DNA of 5,405 nucleotides from Gammaproteobacteria bacterium (GTDB lineage Bacteria; Pseudomonadota; Gammaproteobacteria; Arenicellales; JAHEKD01). Positions 1 through 5,405 of this stretch are shown here, one piece after another. The first letter of the stretch is position 1. Each line of letters starts with the position of its first letter. The notes beneath the pieces were generated by a model that was given only the letters and a program-made list of their open reading frames with translations, searched no databases and was not told the origin of the DNA. The position numbers and the translations under genes were made by a program. The DNA is taken from contig JAHEKD010000207.1 in NCBI GenBank assembly GCA_024638545.1, positions 1 to 5,405 of the forward strand. The letters run 5' to 3'.

Positions 1-1
1 G

Positions 2-700
2 CCCGTGCGGGTATTGCAAATGGTCGAGGAGCATCGCGGTTTCGCTGAAATCGTCAGCCTTTATTTAACACCGGATTATCGAAAAGACGGCAACGGCAAG
101 CTGCTGTCGCGCAGCCGGTTTTTATTTATGGCTGAATTTCCCCGACTTTTCCCGGAATTTGTTATTGCAGAAATGCGTGGGCGGGTGGATGAAGACGGTC
201 AGTCTGCATTTTGGGACAGTCTCGGCGGGCACTTTTTTCCGATGAATTTCATTGAAGCGGATCAGTTTAATGCCCTGGGTCACTTTCAGTTCATTGCCGA
301 CATGATGCCTAAATACCCTATTTACATTCGGCTTTTGCCTGAAAAAGCGCAGGCCATGATAGGGAAAACCCACGAGCAGACGCTGCCGGCATTGAAAATG
401 CTGGAAAAAGAGGGCTTTCGCAATGACGGCTGTGTGGATGTGTTCGACGCAGGCCCGGTCATTAAGTGCCCGGTCAGCGAAATTAAAACCAGCCGCGATA
501 GCCAATCCGCAGTTGTGGCCGATATCGCCAGCATTACCGAGCAGCCTGATTACTTAATCTGCAATTCGAATATCAGGGAATATCGATTAACGCGCGGGCA
601 ACTCATCGAGGGCGCCGACAATAAAGTGACAATCGATAAGGTTGTTGCAAAGACACTAGCGTTGAGCCTGGGCGATAAGATACGCTTTGTCAGGTTTTAG
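2..700 (+). CDS. astA: Arginine N-succinyltransferase AstA, 3' part (5' end cut by window edge)
   Basis: AstA transfers succinyl from succinyl-CoA to the alpha-amino group of L-arginine, the first, cytosolic step of the AST pathway of arginine breakdown. The frame is open from the window edge and gives 232 residues before a TAG stop. The E. coli enzyme is about 344 residues, so roughly the first 110 are missing upstream. The visible protein follows AstA throughout: the acyl-CoA-binding stretch LYLTPDYRKDGNGKLLSRSR (nt about 62-121), then FVIAEMRG, SAFWDSLG.HFF, MPKYPIYI and a C-terminal DKIRFVRF. The His of IGKTHEQT (nt 371-373) aligns with the family's proposed catalytic His. No frameshift or internal stop is seen. 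GTG at nt 5 is only an internal Val codon, not a start. Pseudomonads carry two AstA-like subunits (AruF/AruG); only one copy is visible here, so which subunit type it is cannot be decided. Confidence 0.95.
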   Translation, partial: PVRVLQMVEEHRGFAEIVSLYLTPDYRKDGNGKLLSRSRFLFMAEFPRLFPEFVIAEMRGRVDEDGQSAFWDSLGGHFFPMNFIEADQFNALGHFQFIADMMPKYPIYIRLLPEKAQAMIGKTHEQTLPALKMLEKEGFRNDGCVDVFDAGPVIKCPVSEIKTSRDSQSAVVADIASITEQPDYLICNSNIREYRLTRGQLIEGADNKVTIDKVVAKTLALSLGDKIRFVRF

Positions 701-735
701 ATGGACGGTGTTGAGTGCTTTTATGGTGCCGGGGT

Positions 736-765
736 TTGACATAGGCAAATGGATTTAAGTCCATA
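736..765 (+). promoter_or_regulatory. Possible promoter/operator region upstream of the M20 gene
   Basis: The 168-bp gap after astA holds a perfect TTGACA hexamer (736-741). The best -10-like match downstream is CATACT (762-767), but its spacer is 20 bp, which is long for a sigma-70 promoter. Overlapping it is a dyad, ATGGAT-TTAA-GTCCAT (750-765), 6 bp per arm with one G-T pair, which could be an operator half-site pair. The placement suggests independent transcription of the M20 gene, but the evidence is weak. Confidence 0.25.
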
Positions 766-819
766 CTTATTTAACGCTTTACAGCACACTCATGGAATTC
801 TTGCTTTTTCCGTTACGAA

Positions 820-849
820 TTCAACAATGCTTATGACTTTAACAATGCT
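820..849 (+). repeat. 12-bp direct repeat upstream of the M20 start
   Basis: TTCAACAATGCT (820-831) and TTTAACAATGCT (838-849) match at 11 of 12 positions with an 18-bp period. The second copy ends 19 nt before the ATG at 869. Function is unknown. It may be a pair of same-orientation regulator sites, part of the 5' leader, or a small tandem duplication. The repeat itself is directly visible; any role is inference. Confidence 0.6.
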
Positions 850-868
850 GAAGTTTGGGATTAAGTAA

Positions 869-2113
869 ATGAGTTTAGTACCTTACCAGAGTCAGCTACG
901 GTGGATCGAAGATCAGCACCAGCAGATGGTGGATTCTGTGATTGAGCTGGCGCTGATCAATTCCGGCAGCCTCAATCTTGCCGGATTATCTGCGATGAAA
1001 CAGGCGCTGACCGAGCTGTTTGAAGTGCATGCTGCCGAGGTCGAGTCAATCGATCTGCCCGCCACGGAGTCAGTCGATAATAACGGGCAACTCTATCCGC
1101 AAGCGGTTGGCCAGGCGCTCAGCCTGCATAAACACCGCCAGGCACCGCTGCAGGTCTTATTAATGGGCCATATGGACACAGTTTACGGCGCTGACCATCA
1201 CTTCCAGGACTGCACCTGGGTGGATGAGCAGACCCTCAACGGCCCGGGCGTTGCCGATCTCAAGGGCGGCCTGGTGATCATGCATACGGCACTTTGTGCC
1301 CTCGAACGCTCACCCTGGGCTGGCAACATTGGCTGGCAGATTCTCATCAATCCGGATGAAGAAATCGGATCACTCAGCTCGTCCGGGCTGATTGCCCGGA
1401 CTGCATTAAAACATGATTTTGGATTAATCTTCGAGCCTTCGCTGCCTGACGGTACCCTGGCAGGCGCGCGCAAAGGCAGCGGTAACTTCAGCGCGGTGGT
1501 GACCGGTCTGGCCGCGCACGCTGGCCGTGAACATCATCTTGGCCGTAATGCCATCCGCGCCATATCAGAATTCTCGGTCGCGCTTGACAAGCTCAACGGC
1601 CGGGTTGAGGGTGTTACGATCAATCCCGGCTATATTCACGGTGGCGGCCCGGTTAATATTGTGCCGGACAGTGCGCTGATGAAATTTAACGTGCGCATCA
1701 GCGAGCCCGGTCATGAAGACTGGTTTAACCGGCAGCTAGACTTTATCAGGCAAAACATCAGCCAGCTCGACGGTATAAAGCTGGCAATCCATGGCGGGTT
1801 TGGTCGGAAACCCAAGCCCCTGGAAACAGACACGCTGAACTTGTTTAATTTAATCAAGGCCACCGGCAAAACACTAAACATACCGGTTCGCTGGAAAGAC
1901 ACGGGCGGCTGCTGCGACGGTAATAACCTGGCAGCAGCAGGTCTGCCCAATGTCGACACGCTTGGCGCAATCGGTGGTGCGATTCACAGTAAGGATGAAT
2001 ACATCAAGGTCGACAGCCTGGTGGAACGAGCGCAACTGGTTGCGCTGCTGTTGATGCAGCTTGCGAGTGGAAAGAAATATTGGGCAAACCAGAACACCAG
2101 GAGCGGAACTTGA
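869..2113 (+). CDS. M20-family zinc metallohydrolase (CPG2/ArgE/DapE-like) inside the ast cluster
   Basis: The product is 414 residues, a typical length for M20 amidohydrolases, which use two zinc ions to cleave N-acyl amino acids or small peptides. Expected metal/catalytic residues are all present: H101 and D103 in GHMDTVYG, the bridging D130 in GPGVADLKGG, E164 (general base) and E165 in NPDEEIGS, E189 in FEPSLPDG and H373 in GGAIHSKDEY. The dimerisation/lid domain is roughly residues 200-315, with H217 in GLAAHAGR and the NIVPDSA motif. No signal peptide is seen, so it is probably cytosolic, unlike secreted carboxypeptidase G2. The ATG at 869 directly follows an in-frame TAA and has GGGA 8 nt upstream. 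The substrate is not readable from sequence. Relatives cleave N-acyl-glutamates (CPG2), acetylornithine (ArgE) or succinyl-diaminopimelate (DapE). Its place between astA and astD suggests a succinylated AST intermediate, possibly succinylglutamate (the AstE step). Family assignment is firm; the substrate is inference. Confidence 0.9.
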   Translation: MSLVPYQSQLRWIEDQHQQMVDSVIELALINSGSLNLAGLSAMKQALTELFEVHAAEVESIDLPATESVDNNGQLYPQAVGQALSLHKHRQAPLQVLLMGHMDTVYGADHHFQDCTWVDEQTLNGPGVADLKGGLVIMHTALCALERSPWAGNIGWQILINPDEEIGSLSSSGLIARTALKHDFGLIFEPSLPDGTLAGARKGSGNFSAVVTGLAAHAGREHHLGRNAIRAISEFSVALDKLNGRVEGVTINPGYIHGGGPVNIVPDSALMKFNVRISEPGHEDWFNRQLDFIRQNISQLDGIKLAIHGGFGRKPKPLETDTLNLFNLIKATGKTLNIPVRWKDTGGCCDGNNLAAAGLPNVDTLGAIGGAIHSKDEYIKVDSLVERAQLVALLLMQLASGKKYWANQNTRSGT

Positions 2114-2152
2114 AAAAAATAGTAATTTGAAAAATCATGACTTGCAGCTACT

Positions 2153-2178
2153 CATTTCCCCCTCGGATGGGGAGAATG
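2153..2178 (+). repeat. Inverted repeat (hairpin) after the M20 gene
   Basis: CATTTCCCC (2153-2161) pairs with GGGGAGAATG (2169-2178): nine base pairs with one bulged G and a 7-nt loop. It begins 40 nt after the M20 stop. No U-run follows (the next bases are atggatgc), so it is not a canonical intrinsic terminator. It could be a weak terminator, an mRNA-stabilising stem or an operator. Confidence 0.45.
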
Positions 2179-2204
2179 ATGGATGCTTCACCTGAAATGA
2201 AACA

Positions 2205-2220
2205 TTAATCTTATTAAGAT
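2205..2220 (+). repeat. AT-rich overlapping dyads upstream of astD
   Basis: Two perfect overlapping palindromic arrangements are present: TTAAT-CTT-ATTAA (2205-2217) and ATCTT-ATT-AAGAT (2208-2220). Short AT-rich dyads of this kind are common as dimeric-regulator sites. It does not fit the ArgR box consensus (TGAAT-N4-ATTCA) well, so no regulator is named. Confidence 0.35.
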
Positions 2221-2241
2221 CATGGCATGCAAAAGCCCGGA

Positions 2242-2262
2242 TCCTCTGCATTAATGAGAGGA
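2242..2262 (+). repeat. Inverted repeat upstream of astD
   Basis: TCCTCT (2242-2247) and AGAGGA (2257-2262) form a perfect 6-bp stem around GCATTAATG, which itself contains the palindrome CATTAATG. It lies about 50 bp before the astD start and just upstream of the AT-rich candidate promoter. It could be an operator or a leader stem. No U-tract immediately follows. Confidence 0.4.
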
Positions 2263-2265
2263 CAG

Positions 2266-2292
2266 TTGAGATTTTGAATCGTAAAATATATT
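2266..2292 (+). promoter_or_regulatory. Possible promoter for astD-astB-astC
   Basis: TTGAGA (2266-2271) lies 15 bp upstream of TATATT (2287-2292), a 5/6 match to TATAAT, in the AT-rich segment before astD. The spacer is short, so this is only a candidate. The 201-bp gap and the tight spacing of the following genes make an independent astDBC transcription unit plausible. Confidence 0.25.
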
Positions 2293-2314
2293 CGAATTCT
2301 AAAAACAGCAAACA

Positions 2315-3781
2315 ATGAAAACAGGACAACATTTTATAAACGGACAGTGGCTCGACGGCAGCGGCCCTGCATTCAGCTCTATCAATCCGGCAACAAACCT
2401 GCCGCTGTGGTCCGGCAAAGGTGCGGACAGTGCACAGGTCTTGATGGCCGTCACGGCCGCACGGCAGGCATTTCCGGACTGGTCTGCGCTCCCGGTTGAT
2501 GAACGATTAGCCGTTATCAATGAGTTTGCGAGGTTGCTTGATGATAACAGGCCTGAGCTGAGTGAGATTATCAGTGATGAAGTTGGCAAACCGCGCTGGG
2601 AGTCTCTTACTGAGGTGGCAGCAATGATTGGCAAGGTTTCAATTTCGATTGATGCCTATCATCAGCGCACCGGTGAGCATTCCAATCTGGCGGACTCAAC
2701 CACCCAGGCACTCAGGCACAAGCCACACGGTGTCCTGGCCGTCTACGGTCCCTATAATTTCCCGGGCCATTTGCCTAACGGGCACATCGTGCCGGCGCTG
2801 ATCGCCGGAAATACCGTGGTTTTTAAACCCAGTGAACTGGCCCCGTGCACGGCGCAGTTCGTGGTGAATTTGTGGCAACAGGCCGGCATACCCGGCGGCG
2901 TGATCAATCTGCTTCAGGGCGAAGTTGAAACCGGCAAGACGCTGTCCGCGGACCCTGAAATTGACGGGCTATTATTCACCGGCAGCGCCAGTACCGGGGC
3001 GTTGCTGCACCACCAGTTCGCGGGCCAGCCTGAAAAAATTCTGGCACTTGAGATGGGCGGCAATAATCCCCTGATCGTCAGGGACTGCAGCGATTCACGC
3101 GCGCTGGTTTATACCATTGTCCAGTCGGCGTTTATCACCAGCGGTCAACGCTGTACCTGCGCCAGGCGATTATTTATTCCACGGGGAGCGCAAGGCGACA
3201 AGCTTGTTGAATTGATCTGCAGGGCCGCCGCCAACCTGGCCGTAGGCAGACCCGGCGATTCGCCGGAACCTTTTATGGGACCGGTTGTCAGCACCGCCCA
3301 GGCAAAAAACTTAAGGGCAGCTTACAAATACCTGATCCGGTGTGGCTGCCTATCCTTGCTGGAACTCAGGCACCTTGATGATCGGACCGCGCTGGTGTCT
3401 CCCGGCATTGTTGACGTCACCGGCGTCCGGCTCGCAGACGAAGAGTATTTTGGGCCGCTGCTAAAAATCAGCCGTTACACAGACTTTGACTCGGCCATTG
3501 ACGAAGCCAACAATACCCGTTTTGGGCTAGCCGCGGGATTATTAGGCGGCACTCAGTGCGACTATGAAATTTTCCGGCAGAAGATCCGCGCAGGAATCGT
3601 CAACTGGAACAGGCAAACTACCGGCGCCAGCAGCAGCGCACCTTTCGGCGGTATCGGCATCAGCGGCAACCATCGAGCCAGCGCTTATTATGCAGCCGAT
3701 TACTGCGCCTACCCGGTGGCCTCACTGGAAGCCGAGCAGATGGAAGTCCCCGATAATCTCCCACCCGGACTCGTGCTGTGA
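2315..3781 (+). CDS. astD: N-succinylglutamate 5-semialdehyde dehydrogenase AstD
   Basis: AstD oxidises N-succinylglutamate 5-semialdehyde to N-succinylglutamate with NAD+, the fourth AST step, in the cytosol. The product has 488 residues (E. coli about 492) and is a complete aldehyde dehydrogenase. Visible motifs: [17 protein letters not shown] with oxyanion N148, the NAD-site Lys in FKPSE (K171), FTGSASTG (221-228) of the Rossmann fold, LEMGG with general base E246, GQRCTCARR with nucleophile C280, and DEEYFGPLL with E377/F379. The C-terminal [18 protein letters not shown] block is characteristic of AstD rather than ALDHs in general. The ATG at 2315 gives the expected N-terminus (a short lead into FINGQWLDG). 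There is no clear Shine-Dalgarno sequence; the bases before ATG are AACAGCAAACA. It is the first gene of a tight astD-astB-astC group, and its TGA stop touches the start region of astB. Confidence 0.97.
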   Translation: MKTGQHFINGQWLDGSGPAFSSINPATNLPLWSGKGADSAQVLMAVTAARQAFPDWSALPVDERLAVINEFARLLDDNRPELSEIISDEVGKPRWESLTEVAAMIGKVSISIDAYHQRTGEHSNLADSTTQALRHKPHGVLAVYGPYNFPGHLPNGHIVPALIAGNTVVFKPSELAPCTAQFVVNLWQQAGIPGGVINLLQGEVETGKTLSADPEIDGLLFTGSASTGALLHHQFAGQPEKILALEMGGNNPLIVRDCSDSRALVYTIVQSAFITSGQRCTCARRLFIPRGAQGDKLVELICRAAANLAVGRPGDSPEPFMGPVVSTAQAKNLRAAYKYLIRCGCLSLLELRHLDDRTALVSPGIVDVTGVRLADEEYFGPLLKISRYTDFDSAIDEANNTRFGLAAGLLGGTQCDYEIFRQKIRAGIVNWNRQTTGASSSAPFGGIGISGNHRASAYYAADYCAYPVASLEAEQMEVPDNLPPGLVL

Positions 3782-3792
3782 CTGCAAGGTCG

Positions 3793-5145
3793 ATGAGCGC
3801 AAAAGAGTTTAATTTTGACGGGCTGGTCGGACCTACCCACAACTATGCGGGCCTGTCGCTTGGCAATGTTGCCTCACAATCGAACCAGGGCAATATTTCC
3901 AACCCCAGGAATGCTGCAAAACAGGGTTTAAGAAAAATGCTGGCCCTGCATGAACTCGGCCTGGCACAGGCCGTGTTGCCGCCGCAGGAAAGGCCTTCGA
4001 TTAATTTTCTGAAGCAGTGTGGTTTCAGCGGCACAGACTCGCAGATTATCCAGAAGGCTGCTACCGAAGCCGGTGATTTATTCCAGGCCGCCTGTTCGGC
4101 CTCCGCCATGTGGACAGCAAATGCGGCGACCGTTTCCCCCAGTGCTGACACGCTCGATGGCAAAGTGCATTTCACGCCGGCAAATCTGATCAGTAAACTG
4201 CACAGGTCGATTGAGGATGAAACCACGACCAGAATCCTGGAATCGGTTTTCACTGCCGCTGATAAATTCACCATCCATCCGCCCCTGCCTCACCATCAGT
4301 CGATGGGCGATGAGGGTGCTGCCAACCATACGCGATTTTGTACAGGCTATGGGACAACCGGCCTTGAGTTTTTTGTTTATGGACAACACTATTTCAATAA
4401 AAATGTACCCAGGCCTCAACGGTATCCGGCACGCCAGACCCTTGAGGCCAGCCAGGCAATCATTCGCGCTCACCAGCTCAAACCCGACTCAAGCCTGCTC
4501 GCCCGGCAAAATCCTGAAGTCATCGACCAGGGTGTTTTCCATAATGACGTGATTGCGGTAGGCAATATGAATGTACTGTTTTATCACCAGCGCGCCTTTG
4601 CAGATGAACAGCAGGTCAAGAAAAGAATCATCGATTTTTTTAAAGACGCCAGGTTCTATTTTATACGCGTTACTGACGATCAGGTCAGTATTGACGATGC
4701 GGTTAAATCCTATTTATTCAACAGCCAGATCGTCAGTCTCAGCGGGAACGCCCGTAAAGACAGGTCAATGGCCCTGGTGCTGCCCGGTGAGTGTGAGGCA
4801 AACCAGGCTGTCTGGCGCTATTTGCAGGCGCTGAAAGCAGCGGACAATCCTATTGATACCCTGATTGTCAAAGACCTCCGCGAAAGCATGGCCAACGGCG
4901 GTGGCCCGGCCTGCCTGCGCTTACGTGTGGTACTGAACGATGAAGAGTCTGCGGCAATTAATACCAGCGTCATATTGAACAAAAACCTGTTCCGGTGCCT
5001 TGACCAATGGGTTGATAAACATTACCGTGATCGACTTGATATTCATTCATTGGCAGACCCCCAGCTACTGGTTGAATCCAGAGCTGCACTGGACGAATTA
5101 ACCGTAATATTGAATCTGGGTTCTATCTACCCTTTCCAACGTTAA
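3793..5145 (+). CDS. astB: N-succinylarginine dihydrolase AstB
   Basis: AstB hydrolyses N-succinylarginine to N-succinylornithine, two NH3 and CO2, the second AST step. It belongs to the pentein (amidinotransferase/deiminase) superfamily. From the ATG at 3793 the protein has 450 residues (E. coli about 447). The catalytic triad of the family is present: E174 in [10 protein letters not shown]250 in DQGVFHND and C374 in [10 protein letters not shown]. Substrate-binding motifs are also intact: [15 protein letters not shown] near the N-terminus, [15 protein letters not shown] and RYPARQT. It ends with the typical [11 protein letters not shown] prefer ATG 3793 because [13 protein letters not shown] aligns with the E. 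coli start MNAWEVNFDGLVG. An in-frame GTG at 3778 would overlap the astD stop by 4 bp and add five residues. AAGG at 3786-3789 is rather close to ATG 3793, so the start is not settled. Translational coupling to astD is likely. Confidence 0.96.
   Translation: MSAKEFNFDGLVGPTHNYAGLSLGNVASQSNQGNISNPRNAAKQGLRKMLALHELGLAQAVLPPQERPSINFLKQCGFSGTDSQIIQKAATEAGDLFQAACSASAMWTANAATVSPSADTLDGKVHFTPANLISKLHRSIEDETTTRILESVFTAADKFTIHPPLPHHQSMGDEGAANHTRFCTGYGTTGLEFFVYGQHYFNKNVPRPQRYPARQTLEASQAIIRAHQLKPDSSLLARQNPEVIDQGVFHNDVIAVGNMNVLFYHQRAFADEQQVKKRIIDFFKDARFYFIRVTDDQVSIDDAVKSYLFNSQIVSLSGNARKDRSMALVLPGECEANQAVWRYLQALKAADNPIDTLIVKDLRESMANGGGPACLRLRVVLNDEESAAINTSVILNKNLFRCLDQWVDKHYRDRLDIHSLADPQLLVESRAALDELTVILNLGSIYPFQR

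Positions 5146-5405
<260 letters not shown>

Noticed and set aside
792..806. TGGAATTCTTGC as a sigma-54 promoter upstream of the M20 gene
   Set aside because: The GG and GC are only 9 bp start to start, not the required 12.
2153..2178. Intrinsic terminator after the M20 gene
   Set aside because: The hairpin is convincing, but no run of T follows, so it is annotated only as an inverted repeat.
2223..2236. Sigma-54-like element TGGCAT...GC upstream of astD
   Set aside because: E. coli astCADBE is sigma-54 dependent, so I looked for GG-N10-GC. Here the spacing is GG-N9-GC and the second half reads AAGC instead of TTGC, so it does not meet the consensus.
2135..2332. Small antisense ORF of 65 codons over the astD leader
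   Set aside because: It has no recognisable domain, overlaps the astD start and sits in AT-rich sequence; most likely a chance ORF.
3843..4473. Long antisense ORFs inside astB, and similar ones inside astA, the M20 gene and astD
   Set aside because: They lie opposite well-conserved coding genes and show no family resemblance; they are shadows of the real frames.

Overview
The window is a piece of a bacterial arginine succinyltransferase (AST) catabolic cluster. All genes are on the + strand, in the order astA (3' part only), a gene for an M20-family metallohydrolase, astD, astB and astC (5' part only). The four ast products resemble the enterobacterial and pseudomonad AST enzymes closely, with catalytic residues intact. 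This family relationship, roughly 50% GC by eye and bacterial start/RBS architecture point to a gammaproteobacterium. I cannot name a genus from the sequence alone.

Layout: 2-700 is the C-terminal two thirds of arginine N-succinyltransferase. 701-868 is a non-coding gap with a consensus-like TTGACA hexamer, a weak dyad and a 12-bp direct repeat just upstream of the next start. 869-2113 encodes a cytosolic M20 peptidase/deacylase of the carboxypeptidase G2 / ArgE / DapE type. 2114-2314 is a second non-coding gap with three inverted repeats and an AT-rich segment that could hold a promoter. 2315-3781 is astD. astB follows with no gap (start at 3793, or a 4-bp overlap if GTG 3778 is used). 5158 to the end is the first 82 codons of astC, 12 bp after astB and behind a good Shine-Dalgarno sequence.

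How the genes work together: AstA succinylates arginine with succinyl-CoA. AstB hydrolyses succinylarginine to succinylornithine, 2 NH3 and CO2. AstC transaminates succinylornithine to succinylglutamate semialdehyde. AstD oxidises that to succinylglutamate. The classical last step, release of glutamate and succinate by AstE (an M14-like zinc hydrolase), is not encoded in this window. An M20 hydrolase related to enzymes that cleave N-acyl-glutamates and N-succinyl-diaminopimelate sits between astA and astD instead. The most interesting hypothesis here is that it performs or supplements the AstE step. The window edges cut the cluster on both sides, so a normal astE could lie just outside.
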